NCBI GenBank assembly: GCA_965215355.1
Contig: CBDCDJ010000007.1
Location: forward strand, 2,108,001-2,172,000
Source of the DNA: CBDCDJ01 sp965215355
Lineage (GTDB): Bacteria; Deinococcota; Deinococci; Deinococcales; Trueperaceae
Reading direction: 5' to 3'
Length of the DNA stretch: 64,000 nucleotides
Both the position numbers and the translations under genes were made by a program. Below the pieces are notes generated by a model, which made no database searches, was not told where the DNA came from, and saw nothing but the letters and a program-made list of their open reading frames with translations. Positions 1 to 8,151 of the stretch are shown here, piece after piece. Each line of letters starts with the position of its first letter. Positions within the stretch are counted from its first letter, which is position 1.

Positions 1-602
1 GCCCCCTGCTCGGCCATCCACTGCTCGAAAAACCAGCTGTGCAGGTTGAAGCCGATGCACTTGGCTTCGATGCCGGACGCGACAATTTGCTCGCAGGCTT
101 CCAGCACGTCGCTGTAGGTTTCGGGCACGAAGTCGCGATCCAAACCGGCTTGCTCGAGCAGGTCTTTGTTGATGTAGACGACCGGGCTCGAGCTGTTAAA
201 GGGAATCGAATTGACCGCGCCGTCGATGGTGTAGTAGTTGATGACCGGCTCGATGTAGTCGCCCAAGTCGATGCCGCCGCCGACGTTGCCGATAGGCTCG
301 AAGATGCCCGAGTCTACGGCGAGTTGGCTGCCGACTTCGAACAATTGTACGAGGTGCGGCGGGTTGCCCTGGCGCGCGGCCAGCACGGCGGCGTCGAGGG
401 TTTCGCGGTAGCTGCCCTTGCGCTCGCCGGTCACCTGGTAGGGCGAGTCGGAACCGAGTTGTTCGTTGAATTCGGCGATACGCTCCTGAATCCAGTTATT
501 TCTGAGTTCATCGCTAAAGCCATGCCAGAACTCGATGTTGGTCTGCGCCGCGCCGATGCTCAGCACCAGCAGTGCGCTCAAGACTCCAAATAAACGTTTC
601 AT
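1..602 (-). CDS. ABC sugar/glycerol-phosphate substrate-binding protein, N-terminal part
   Basis: This is the extracytoplasmic solute-binding component of an ABC importer, family 1 (UgpB/MalE-like). About 200 residues are visible and the C-terminal part lies beyond the left edge. The start ATG at 602-600 is preceded by GGGAGGT. A signal peptide of about 20 residues is followed by IEFWHGFSDE, then PYQVTGERKGSYRETL and IPFNSSSPVVYINKDLLEQAG, which match the usual early strands of glycerol-3-phosphate and oligosaccharide binding proteins. There is no lipobox cysteine. A PhoB-box-like repeat lies about 50 bases upstream, which fits a UgpB-type role, but the ligand cannot be fixed from this fragment. 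Confidence 0.85.
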   Translation of the reverse strand, partial: MKRLFGVLSALLVLSIGAAQTNIEFWHGFSDELRNNWIQERIAEFNEQLGSDSPYQVTGERKGSYRETLDAAVLAARQGNPPHLVQLFEVGSQLAVDSGIFEPIGNVGGGIDLGDYIEPVINYYTIDGAVNSIPFNSSSPVVYINKDLLEQAGLDRDFVPETYSDVLEACEQIVASGIEAKCIGFNLHSWFFEQWMAEQG

Positions 603-650
603 GTTACCTCCCGTTAGAGTTGTGCACCCCAGCCGCAGTGTGACGAAACC

Positions 651-668
651 CTGTCAGGGAACTGTCAG
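651..668. promoter_or_regulatory. Pho-box-like direct repeat upstream of the binding-protein gene
   Basis: CTGTCAG occurs at 651-657 and again at 662-668, exactly 11 bases apart, with the arrangement CTGTCAG-GGAA-CTGTCAG. The E. coli PhoB box is two CTGTCA repeats with the same 11-base period. It lies 50-66 bases upstream of the minus-strand start, but its direction is plus relative to that gene. The repeat is seen directly; binding by a PhoB/OmpR-type regulator is inferred. Confidence 0.45.
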
Positions 669-752
669 CACTCGAGTTAGGGTTTGCAGGAACAGTGTAA
701 CTTAAAAGTGTGCTCCGGCGCAGCTAGAGAGCTGTTTGATGAAGATTTTAGG

Positions 753-812
753 AAGCAGAAAGTACCGGGGACCGAGTTGAAAGGACCGAGCCAGAAGAAA
801 AGTGAGTTGACG
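753..812. repeat. Dispersed AAAGTACCGAG-type intergenic repeat, copy 1
   Basis: The stretch reads AGAAAGTACCGGGGACCGAG followed by TTGAAAGGACCGAG and an AGAAGAAAAG tail. The reverse complement of 30930-30978 matches it over about 45 bases with few differences. Related shorter copies occur near 45139 and 59466. All copies are between genes or at gene ends. Its function is unknown. Confidence 0.6.
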
Positions 813-844
813 ACTGGCCGAGAATTCCGCTTGAACGAACTGTT

Positions 845-2479
845 TCAAACGAACAGCTGGCGTACCCAGGGCAGCAGGGCGACACCGAGAACCAGACTCG
901 AGTGGAAAACCAAACTCGCCACCAGAGCGGCGAGACCGTTGCCGGTGCGGCGAAACACCTCGGCCAAGGCCAGGCCCGCACCCAGCAGCAACGGCGCGGG
1001 GGCCGCGAACACCAGGGCGAACAGCGTTCCGGAAATCAGCACCCCGTAGGGTCGGGGATAACGCGTTTGCAGGGGCGGCAGCGCGAAACTCCTGAAAAAG
1101 ACTTCGCTCAGCGGCACCAACACCGCTGCGGCGACCAGGCTCAGGGTCAACCGTGAAAAGTCCAAATAAAAAACGCCGTGGGGCAAGTAAGCGAGGTAGA
1201 CCAAAGTGGCAGCCACCAAACCGAGCCCGAGCCCAGTGCCTGGTACGATCTTGGCGGCGTTGCCCAACAGCGTCGCGACGGGGTCCAGGCCGCTCCGCGT
1301 CGTGCGCAAGACCGTGAGTAAAAAAAGAAGCGCGCCCAGACACGCAAAAAAGAGCGAACGCGTGTCACCCGACTGTAAAGGCGTGAGAAAAGCCAGGTAG
1401 TTCTCGTAGCGCAGCACCCCGTAGACAAACACCACGCCCAGCGAAAGGACGAGCGCGACGCCCAGGACGGCGTAAACCTGTAGAAGCGTCCAGGTTGCGG
1501 GCGCGTCCGGGTCGGGTGCGGGGGCGGGTTTCACGACGCGGCTTTCGCCCAATAAGTGTAGAGCCAGCAGACCGACAAGGAGAACCAGCCACAAAAGCGC
1601 GCGGTTCAGCACGTCGAGCAGCAAAGTGCCGCGGCGCAACGCCGCTCGCGCCGCCAAACTGCCGGCTCTCAGGTCGCCTTGGCCGTAGTAAACGAGCGCG
1701 AGCGCGCGCAAGTCCTTGCCCTGCGCCTCGGTGTCCTCCGAGCCGCGCAGCGCTACCGCCGTCTCGAGATCGCTCACGGCCCCGCTCAGGTCGCCCTGCG
1801 CCCACTTGACGCGGCCCAGCAGAGACAGCAGGGCGGGGTCGCGGGTGCCGTTCACCGTTTGGTAGCTTTCCAGCTCGCGCCCGGCTCCCGCCGCGTCGCC
1901 GAGTTTGAACAGCAAACCCGCCAGCGCGAGCGGGTAACGCCGGTTGAGGGGCTCCGCCGCGCCGGCGCTCCGGTAAGCGCCTTGCGCCGCGCCGTAGTCA
2001 CCCCGCAAGGCGGCGAGTTCGCCTTCGACGAAGTAAAAGCGGCCCTCCAAGGCGCTGTTGACGTTTTGGGACAAGCGTTCGCGCGCCGCGCTCAAAAAAC
2101 CTGCCGCCACCTCTGAGCGCGACCCGGCCAGGGCGGCTTCGGCGAGCAGCACCCAGACCTCGGGGCTTTGGGTGCGGGTGCGCAGTTCGTTCAGACGCGC
2201 CTCGGTCGCGGTGAGGTTGCCCAAAGCCAGTTCGACACGGGCCAGCGCCAACCCGGCATCGACCGAGGAGGCGTTCAGCTCGAGGGCGTTCAGGCAACTT
2301 TGCCGCGCCGTTTCCAGGTCGCCCAGCGTCTCGAACCGCAAACACTGGCGGTAGTAAAGGTCGGCACCGAAGGGTTGCGCCGCCGCGCTGCCGAGGAGTG
2401 CGAGCAACACCCAGGCGCACCGCGCGAGCCGGGTAGACAGCGAGGAGAGGCCATGCGCTTGCCGACAGTCAGCTGTCAT
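845..2479 (-). CDS. Secreted/membrane TPR protein with degenerate CPBP (Abi) protease-like domain
   Basis: The 544-residue product has a signal-like N-terminus (WVLLALLGSAAAQ), a TPR solenoid over about residues 35-285 (YYRQCLRFETLGDLETARQSC; LLGRVKWAQGDLSGAVSDLE), then about eight membrane segments. Near residue 458 it has SEVFFRSF and further on VFHSSLV. In CPBP intramembrane proteases these would be EExxxR and HxxN, so the first glutamate and the asparagine appear to be missing and the fold is probably not proteolytic. The start at 2479 is the first in frame; a strong ribosome site is not evident. The domain fusion suggests a membrane scaffold, but no function can be assigned. Confidence 0.7.
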   Translation of the reverse strand: MTADCRQAHGLSSLSTRLARCAWVLLALLGSAAAQPFGADLYYRQCLRFETLGDLETARQSCLNALELNASSVDAGLALARVELALGNLTATEARLNELRTRTQSPEVWVLLAEAALAGSRSEVAAGFLSAARERLSQNVNSALEGRFYFVEGELAALRGDYGAAQGAYRSAGAAEPLNRRYPLALAGLLFKLGDAAGAGRELESYQTVNGTRDPALLSLLGRVKWAQGDLSGAVSDLETAVALRGSEDTEAQGKDLRALALVYYGQGDLRAGSLAARAALRRGTLLLDVLNRALLWLVLLVGLLALHLLGESRVVKPAPAPDPDAPATWTLLQVYAVLGVALVLSLGVVFVYGVLRYENYLAFLTPLQSGDTRSLFFACLGALLFLLTVLRTTRSGLDPVATLLGNAAKIVPGTGLGLGLVAATLVYLAYLPHGVFYLDFSRLTLSLVAAAVLVPLSEVFFRSFALPPLQTRYPRPYGVLISGTLFALVFAAPAPLLLGAGLALAEVFRRTGNGLAALVASLVFHSSLVLGVALLPWVRQLFV

Positions 2480-2698
2480 TGCCCTTCATCATGGCGGAAA
2501 CGAGGGTTTGGGAGACAGCGGATACTTCACTCGGGTCGCTCGTCGAAAGTCGCCTCGACACCTCCCCGATTCGGCGCAAGGGGCACCCTACTCAGGCGAC
2601 CGGAAGGTGGCGCGGGGCGGCGTCTTCATCTTCGGGCCTTTTTTCTCACCGTGTATTAACGTTTCTTTATCTAGCTTAGCGTCCTCTTAGGCATGGAC

Positions 2699-2708
2699 TT
2701 GCTAGCAT
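2699..2708 (+). promoter_or_regulatory. Extended -10 promoter of the leader peptide/two-component operon
   Basis: TTGCTAGCAT contains a TGn extension and the -10 hexamer TAGCAT at 2703-2708. The first ATG (2716) lies seven bases after it, the spacing of a leaderless transcript. No good -35 box is visible. Confidence 0.4.
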
Positions 2709-2715
2709 GAGGGTC

Positions 2716-2757
2716 ATGACGAGCTACGAGTCGACCCTGCAGGACGACATCCCGTGA
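2716..2757 (+). CDS. 13-residue leader peptide, translationally coupled to next gene
   Basis: ATG at 2716 opens a 13-codon frame (MTSYESTLQDDIP) whose TGA at 2755-2757 overlaps the GTG start at 2754 of the next gene as GTGA. The -10 box directly upstream would make this a leaderless start. The same overlap joins the next two genes, so ribosomes could pass along the chain. It may instead be only an initiation device for the downstream gene; no protein role is claimed. Confidence 0.4.
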   Translation: MTSYESTLQDDIP

Positions 2758-3137
2758 CCGACTTACTTTTCTGGTTTTTGGTGAGCCAAACCGTCGCCGG
2801 ACTTCCGGACATGGCTCCCGGCACCGAGGTCAAGCTGGTGTCGCTGGACTTGGTCACTATCTACGCCAGCGGTCAGGTTCACGACGAGCGGCTGGTCATG
2901 ACCGGCGACTTTGCGGCGGGCGGCGACATGCGGCTGCTCATCTTGCAGCCGGACGCCTCGCCCCAAGCGACCGTCGACTCGCTCGGCAACCAGGCCCTGA
3001 TGGCCCAACTCAGCCCGCAAGGCGACGACATCCTGGTGCAGTTCGAAGAGCTGGACGGCCCCCTGTCGTTCAAAAAGTGGCTCGCCGAAGAACGCGGCAT
3101 CACCCTCGAGGTAAGCCCCAAAGGAGACAGCCAGTGA
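2754..3137 (+). CDS. Conserved-looking hypothetical protein upstream of response regulator
   Basis: The 127-residue protein starts at GTG 2754, which overlaps the leader peptide stop. It has a short hydrophobic start (LLFWFLVSQTVAG), not clearly a signal peptide, then a small beta-rich domain (MAPGTEVKLVSLDLVTIYASG; DMRLLILQPDASP) and an acidic tail. I do not recognise the family. The stop overlaps the response regulator start by four bases (GTGA), so it is co-translated with the two-component system and may act in the same signalling path. Gene reality is supported by the overlaps on both sides and by normal codon use. Confidence 0.6.
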   Translation: MTDLLFWFLVSQTVAGLPDMAPGTEVKLVSLDLVTIYASGQVHDERLVMTGDFAAGGDMRLLILQPDASPQATVDSLGNQALMAQLSPQGDDILVQFEELDGPLSFKKWLAEERGITLEVSPKGDSQ

Positions 3138-3814
3138 TTACGATGGAAGACAAAAAACACGTGCTCATCGTCGAAGACGACCTGGACATTAGCCGCTTGC
3201 TCAGACTCGAACTGGAAGACGCCGGTTTCGACGTGACGCACTGCGACACCGGGATGCGCGGGCTGTCCGCGGTGCGCGAGGGCAGCCCGGACTTGGTCGT
3301 CTTAGACCTCGGGCTGCCCGACATGAACGGCGCGGAAATCGCGCGGCGGGTGCGCAAAACGACCGAGACGCCCATCATCATCCTCACCGCGAAAGACGAC
3401 GTGGCGACCAAGGTCGACCTGCTGAACGCCGGTGCCGACGACTACCTGGCCAAGCCGTTTCACGCCGACGAACTGTTGGCGCGCATCAACGTGCAGCTGC
3501 GGCGGCGCAGCCTGGGCGCGGTGCAGCGCGTCGGCGACCTCAGCATCGACGCGACGCGCCGGCAGATTTTTTGGGAGGAGGGCGAGGTGCGCTTGTCCCC
3601 TAGAGAGTTCGACCTGCTGAGCTACCTCTGCAACCAACCCGGCCGCGTCTACAGCCGCGAGGAAATTGAGGAAAACGTCTGGGGCGAGGACTTGCCGCCG
3701 TCCAGCAACGTGGTCGACGTGCACATCGCCAACATCCGCAGCAAGCTGCGCGACGCGGGCGGCTACGGCATGATTCGCACCGTGCGCGGCATCGGCTACG
3801 CTGTCAAAGGCTGA
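3134..3814 (+). CDS. OmpR/PhoB-family response regulator
   Basis: This cytoplasmic DNA-binding regulator has an N-terminal receiver domain (VEDDLDISRLL, phospho-accepting Asp in VVLDLGLPD near residue 58, conserved Lys in YLAKPF) and a C-terminal winged helix (LSPREFDLLSYLCN; IRSKLRDAGG; TVRGIGY). GTG 3134 is preferred over the internal ATG at 3143 because AAGGAGA at 3121-3127 sits six bases before it and because it overlaps the previous stop as GTGA. The length of 226 residues is normal. It pairs with the kinase at 3942-5300. OmpR-type regulators bind direct repeats of 10-11 base period such as that at 651-668. Confidence 0.95.
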   Translation: MITMEDKKHVLIVEDDLDISRLLRLELEDAGFDVTHCDTGMRGLSAVREGSPDLVVLDLGLPDMNGAEIARRVRKTTETPIIILTAKDDVATKVDLLNAGADDYLAKPFHADELLARINVQLRRRSLGAVQRVGDLSIDATRRQIFWEEGEVRLSPREFDLLSYLCNQPGRVYSREEIEENVWGEDLPPSSNVVDVHIANIRSKLRDAGGYGMIRTVRGIGYAVKG

Positions 3815-3851
3815 TTGCGTCAAAAGAAGTGGCTGAGTTCTCTTCGTCGCC

Positions 3852-3932
3852 TACCGGCTTGCACAACGCGAGCCGGTATGTCAGCCTTTTATTTATGGGA
3901 CCCGTCAGCTGTGAGGAGCCGTCAACTGTGAG
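3852..3932 (+). promoter_or_regulatory. Hairpin and direct repeats between response regulator and kinase genes
   Basis: The 127-base gap holds an inverted repeat TACCGGCT (3852-3859) / AGCCGGTA (3871-3878), a T-rich patch at 3886-3894, and a 12-base direct repeat GTCAGCTGTGAG (3904-3915) / GTCAACTGTGAG (3921-3932). The hairpin could reduce read-through to the kinase. The direct repeat could be a regulator site; its 17-base period does not match an OmpR-type box. All roles are inferred. Confidence 0.3.
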
Positions 3933-3941
3933 AACCGGGGC

Positions 3942-5300
3942 GTGATCGTTCGCCGCGGCATCGCCCTGCGGTGGCGCATCGCCGTGTTGACGGCGCTGGC
4001 GATAGCGCTGCTGAGTGTGGTCGCGGTCTTTACCGCCTACTTCGTCGTCAAGACTTCGCTGTTCGGCGACCTGCAACGCGGTTTGCGTGAAGACGCGCAA
4101 AAGCTCGGGAGGTACTACAGCAGCGGCGGTGACGGGGGCGCGGTGGGCCAGCCCGAAAGTTTGCGCTCGGCTCCGACCGGACGCGTTACAATTCAACTCT
4201 ACGACAACCAGGGCGGGTTTTTGACGTCTTCACGGCTCGAGGACCAGGCCGAGTCGGTGTTGCCCAAAGACTTTATCGTCAAGACCTACGAGCAAGGCAC
4301 GGTCCGCGACTGGCAGGGTGAAGTGCTGGGGCAACCGGTTCGCGCCGCGCTGGCTCCCTTCGACCTCGGCGTGGTGGTGGTGCTCGCGGCAACGGGCTTT
4401 ATCCCGGTAGCGCTGCGCAAACTGGCCCAGTCGCTCGTCTTGACCGCGCTCATCCTCATCGTCTCGAGCGCGCTGATAGCTTACGTCGTCGCGGCGACCG
4501 CCATCCGCCCCATCACCCAACTCGCCACCCTGGCCGCCCGGGTCGACCCGCACAACTTGCGGCCCCTCCACTACCACGGCCCCGACGACGAGGTGGGGCA
4601 ACTCAGCCAGGTCATCGACGACCTCATTTTACGCTTGAAGTCCGCCCTGGACGCCCAGCGCAGCTTTTTGGCCGAGACGAGCCACGAACTGCGCACGCCC
4701 CTGACGAGTCTGCAGGGCTTTTTAGAGCGCGCCTCGCGCGGCGCCGACTTGGACGTCCAGCGGGACCTGGCCGACGCCAAACGCATCGCGCAGACGATGT
4801 CGCGGCTCGTCGCCGACCTGCTGCAACTGTCGCGCGGCGAGTTGGTGCAAGAACTCGTGCCGCACCTGCTCGACCCTTACCTGGATATTTTGCAGCCCGT
4901 CGCCGAGGAGTTTCCGGGTGTCGCTTTGTGGGGCGAACCCGGCGCAACGCTCGTCGGCGACCCCGAGCGCCTGCGCCAACTGGTGCGCAACCTGACCGCC
5001 AACGCCGTGCGGGTGACCGGCGACCCGGCCCAGGTCAGCTTGCGCCTGAGCTGCCGCGCGGACACTGTCGTTTTGGAAGTGGTTGACAGCGGGCCGGGCA
5101 TCGCGCAGGCGGAACTGCCCCATATTTTCGACAAGTTCTACAAGGGCAAGGGCGGCGGCGCGGGACTGGGGCTCGCCATCGCCAGACAAATCGCCGACGT
5201 TCACGAGGGCAAGTTGGAAGTCGAGAGCAGCCTCGGCCAGGGCACCCGCTTTCGCCTCGTGCTGCCGAGTATCGAAGCCAACGTCGACACGGTTCTTTAA
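3942..5300 (+). CDS. Membrane sensor histidine kinase (HAMP, HisKA, HATPase)
   Basis: The 452-residue kinase has a membrane helix at about residues 13-35, an extracytoplasmic sensor of about 125 residues, a second helix at about 163-188, a HAMP linker (AIRPITQLATLAARV), the HisKA box SFLAETSHELRTPLTSL with the phospho-accepting His near residue 248, and an ATPase domain (N box RQLVRNLTANAVR; VVDSGPGI; GAGLGLAI). GTG 3942 is the first start after the gap; its ribosome site is weak (CCGGGG). It should phosphorylate the regulator encoded just upstream. The sensor domain has no PAS signature that I can see, so the signal is unknown. Confidence 0.93.
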   Translation: MIVRRGIALRWRIAVLTALAIALLSVVAVFTAYFVVKTSLFGDLQRGLREDAQKLGRYYSSGGDGGAVGQPESLRSAPTGRVTIQLYDNQGGFLTSSRLEDQAESVLPKDFIVKTYEQGTVRDWQGEVLGQPVRAALAPFDLGVVVVLAATGFIPVALRKLAQSLVLTALILIVSSALIAYVVAATAIRPITQLATLAARVDPHNLRPLHYHGPDDEVGQLSQVIDDLILRLKSALDAQRSFLAETSHELRTPLTSLQGFLERASRGADLDVQRDLADAKRIAQTMSRLVADLLQLSRGELVQELVPHLLDPYLDILQPVAEEFPGVALWGEPGATLVGDPERLRQLVRNLTANAVRVTGDPAQVSLRLSCRADTVVLEVVDSGPGIAQAELPHIFDKFYKGKGGGAGLGLAIARQIADVHEGKLEVESSLGQGTRFRLVLPSIEANVDTVL

Positions 5301-5383
5301 CCGCGCCTTCACACTTCCTGACACCCGCACCGAAGTCGTCAGGCGTCACGGCGGGTCCGGGCGTTTCGGGCGAGACTTGACGC

Positions 5384-7408
5384 ATGAGGCTTTTTTCACA
5401 CGTCATCCTCTCCACCCCCAAACCCGAGCCAGGAAAGATCGTTCTAACAGCTCGAGCAGCGCTGTTTTACACCGCCTTGCTCGCCAGCACGTTTTTTTTC
5501 GCGGCTTGTACGGACGAAGCAGCCCTCGCCCCCCTGACCCTCAACTTTTTGGGCGAGGGCGACGGCACGGTCACTTTGAGCACCTCTGATGCCGGCGACG
5601 CCAGCTACCGACAGGACGTCACCGAGCTGTTTCGGGTCGGCCAAAGCGTCGAACTCACCGCGACGGCCGACGACGGCTCGGTGTTCGTGGGTTGGGACGG
5701 CGACTGCAGCGGCGCGGACGCACCCGTTTGTGAGGTCCTCATGGACGCGGACAAGGCCGTGCGCGCCGTCTTTGCAAAAGAGTTTACTTTGAGGCTCGAG
5801 TTCGAAGGCACCGGCAGCGGTCAAACCCTCGTCACGGCCGCCGACGGCCGGGAAACCCCGTGCCGCGCCACCTGCGAGGTCGTATTCAACGCAGGAACCG
5901 TCGTGACTTTGACGGCGAGTCCCGACCCGAACGCGACCTTTACGAGCTGGGGACAAGCCTGTACGGCGACCGCGCCGACCTGTCGGCTCACGGTGGACGC
6001 GCCCAAAACCGTGACGGCGACCTTCGACCGCGTCAGCGCGACCCGTTTCGACCTCGTCGTCACCAAAGCGGGCGCTGGCACGGTGACCGGCAGCCCTCCA
6101 GGCATAAACTGCGGGACCGACTGCCGCGAGACCTACCCCAAAAACACCGTCGTCACCCTGAGCGCCGCGCCGGACGCAAGCTCCACCTTTGTGGGTTGGA
6201 GCGGCGCTTGTTCCGGCGCGGGCAGCTGCGCCGTGGCGATGAGCGCGTCCAAAACGGTCACCGCGACTTTCGAGAAAAAACAGGTTCGGCTCGAGGTGAG
6301 TTTGACCGGGACGGGCGCGGGCAGCGTCACTTCGCCCGCGGGTGTGAACTGTCCGGCGACCTGCACCGCGAGTTTCGACTACGGCACGAACATTACCCTG
6401 ACGGCTGCGCCCGCAGCGGGCTCTACGTTTGCGGGTTGGAGCGGTTCTTGTACGGGCACCTCCTGCACCTTGACCCTGACGGGCGCGACCAACGTCACGG
6501 CCTCGTTCGTCAAGGACGTAAACCCCACGACCTACACCCTCTCGGTGCTCAAAGCGGGCAGCGGCAACGGGACGGTCTCGAGCACGCCCTCCGGCATCGA
6601 CTGCGGCAGCGCCTGCAGCGCCGACTTTGCGACAGACACGACCGTCACGTTGAGGACAACAGCGAATTCAGGCTCTGTCTTCGCGGCCTGGCAAAACTGC
6701 CCCGACGCCTCCGGCGACGTGTGCAGGGTCGCGCTGAGCACGGCTACTCAAGTTACCGCCGTTTTCGAACCCGAGGCGAGCGCTAGGGTGAGAACTGTCA
6801 GGGTACCCATCCGCGGCACCGACCCGAACAACGCTCGCGTGAGTACGGACGACGCCGAGCAGTTTTTGAAGAAACCCGCCAACAACTCGCTGCCCGCCAA
6901 CGCCACGGACACGACCGGCGGCGACCTCGACCTGGCCTACGACACCTTGAACCGTACCCAGCAGCTCGTGGGCTTACGCTTTCGCGACCTGAACATTCCC
7001 CAGGGTGCAACCATCGAAAGCGCCTATATCCAGTTTAAGTCCGACGAGGACTACGCGCATACCACCTTTCCCAAACTCACCATCAAAGCCGAGGCCAACC
7101 CGAACGCGCCTACCTTTGTCGAGGGTGCTGTCAACAACATTTCCGACCGACCCGTGACCGTTGCGCAGGTGACGTGGTTACCTCAACTGTGGGGAGACGA
7201 GAACACAGCAGATGCTGCAAACGAAGAGGAACGCTCACCCGACCTGTCCGCACTGGTGCAAGAGGTCGTCGATAATCCCGCTTGGAACGCTTCCTCTGCA
7301 CTCGTCTTTATCCTGAGCGGCGAGCCCGACAGCACCGCCCACCGCGCCGCTACTTCCCACGAAGACACCGACGGACCGGCACAACTGTTCGTCACCTACC
7401 GCTACTGA
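5384..7408 (+). CDS. Lipoprotein with tandem InlB-type B-repeats and C-terminal beta-sandwich domain
   Basis: The 674-residue protein has a lipobox FFFAAC near residue 42 after a long, basic N-region. About five repeats of roughly 75 residues follow, each with a core such as TLTAAPAAGSTFAGWSGSC and an ending NVTASF, the divergent InlB B-repeat pattern, with paired cysteines. From about residue 465 a different domain begins (VPIRGTDPNNARVSTDDAEQ; QQLVGLRFRDLNIPQGATIE; AYIQFKSDE), similar to secreted beta-sandwich modules found in marine bacteria. The likely role is a surface-anchored binding or adhesion protein. No ribosome site is obvious before ATG 5384, so the exact start is uncertain. Confidence 0.8.
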   Translation: MRLFSHVILSTPKPEPGKIVLTARAALFYTALLASTFFFAACTDEAALAPLTLNFLGEGDGTVTLSTSDAGDASYRQDVTELFRVGQSVELTATADDGSVFVGWDGDCSGADAPVCEVLMDADKAVRAVFAKEFTLRLEFEGTGSGQTLVTAADGRETPCRATCEVVFNAGTVVTLTASPDPNATFTSWGQACTATAPTCRLTVDAPKTVTATFDRVSATRFDLVVTKAGAGTVTGSPPGINCGTDCRETYPKNTVVTLSAAPDASSTFVGWSGACSGAGSCAVAMSASKTVTATFEKKQVRLEVSLTGTGAGSVTSPAGVNCPATCTASFDYGTNITLTAAPAAGSTFAGWSGSCTGTSCTLTLTGATNVTASFVKDVNPTTYTLSVLKAGSGNGTVSSTPSGIDCGSACSADFATDTTVTLRTTANSGSVFAAWQNCPDASGDVCRVALSTATQVTAVFEPEASARVRTVRVPIRGTDPNNARVSTDDAEQFLKKPANNSLPANATDTTGGDLDLAYDTLNRTQQLVGLRFRDLNIPQGATIESAYIQFKSDEDYAHTTFPKLTIKAEANPNAPTFVEGAVNNISDRPVTVAQVTWLPQLWGDENTADAANEEERSPDLSALVQEVVDNPAWNASSALVFILSGEPDSTAHRAATSHEDTDGPAQLFVTYRY

Positions 7409-7562
7409 CGCAGGTCGGGCCCGGCTCGAGCCGAAACGGTCGCCGAGGTTCTGCGCACACCCCCGAGCCCGACTCGTAGCCGGAGTCTGCCTGCGCCCGC
7501 TGCAAGCAGACTTTTGTCATGTAATACGCAGCTCGCTGCGCGCTCTTCTGCTACGTTCAAGC

Positions 7563-7985
7563 ATGGCTATCCTCACCGAAATAGACGACGTCAAACGTGC
7601 GCTCGAGACCTATAGAAAAGTCGCCGTCCTCGGCGCGCACACGACCCCCAGCAAGGCCGCCTACTACGTGCCCAAGTACCTGCACGACAACGGCTACAAA
7701 GTTTACCCGGTCAACCCCGTCTTTGCAGGCGAGACCTTGTTTGGCCGCGAGGTCGCCCCAAGCCTCGCCGCGTTGAGCGAGCCTGCAGAAGTCGTCGACG
7801 TGTTTCGGCGCGCCGAGCACCTGCCGGAACACTTGGACGACCTTATGAACATGCACCCGTTGCCCAAGCTCGTTTGGCTGCAACTCGGCATTCGCGACGA
7901 CGAGGTTGCCAGGGCGCTTTCCGACGTGGGCATCGACGTCGTCCAGGACCGCTGCATGTTGGCGGACCACCGGCGGCTTTTGTAG
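7563..7985 (+). CDS. CoA-binding domain protein (YccU-like)
   Basis: The 140-residue cytoplasmic protein is a single Rossmann-type CoA_binding domain: KVAVLGAHTTPSKAAYYVPKYL, then GYKVYPVNP, EVVDVFRRAEHLPEHLDDL and LVWLQLGI, ending in DVVQDRCMLADHRRLL. This matches the length and motif order of the YccU family, which binds nucleotides or CoA but has no settled reaction. A TACGTT box five bases before the ATG may be a leaderless promoter. The same reading frame stays open after the TAG through to ccdA, which I treat as chance. Confidence 0.88.
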   Translation: MAILTEIDDVKRALETYRKVAVLGAHTTPSKAAYYVPKYLHDNGYKVYPVNPVFAGETLFGREVAPSLAALSEPAEVVDVFRRAEHLPEHLDDLMNMHPLPKLVWLQLGIRDDEVARALSDVGIDVVQDRCMLADHRRLL

Positions 7986-8124
7986 GTCTGTCACAAGCCC
8001 CGCCACAAGCTCGAGTTCGGCAAGGGCGCCACGAAGTTCGGCACTTCCGGGCCGGGCAAGGACAAATGTCTGTTCTGCACGTCGCCCGCGCGGCGTATGA
8101 TGCTCGAGCCAGGTTACACCCGCC

Positions 8125-8151
8125 ATGACTCAGAGACACGCCAACCCATGA
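8125..8151 (+). CDS. Eight-codon mini-ORF overlapping the ccdA start
   Basis: ATG at 8125 opens MTQRHANP and ends with TGA at 8149-8151, overlapping the ccdA ATG at 8148 as ATGA. There is no good ribosome site for ccdA itself, so re-initiation after this mini-ORF is possible. The overlap is seen; the coupling role is inferred. Confidence 0.25.
   Translation: MTQRHANP

Noticed and set aside
3852..3894. Intrinsic terminator between response regulator and kinase
   Set aside because: The hairpin and the T-rich patch are eight bases apart and the stem is only eight pairs with an 11-base loop, so it is listed only as a possible attenuating structure.
7986..8147. Open frame continuing from the CoA-binding gene through its TAG into ccdA, with CLFC
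   Set aside because: The CoA-binding protein ends at the usual family length and ccdA homology begins at 8148; the open stretch is likely a result of high GC.
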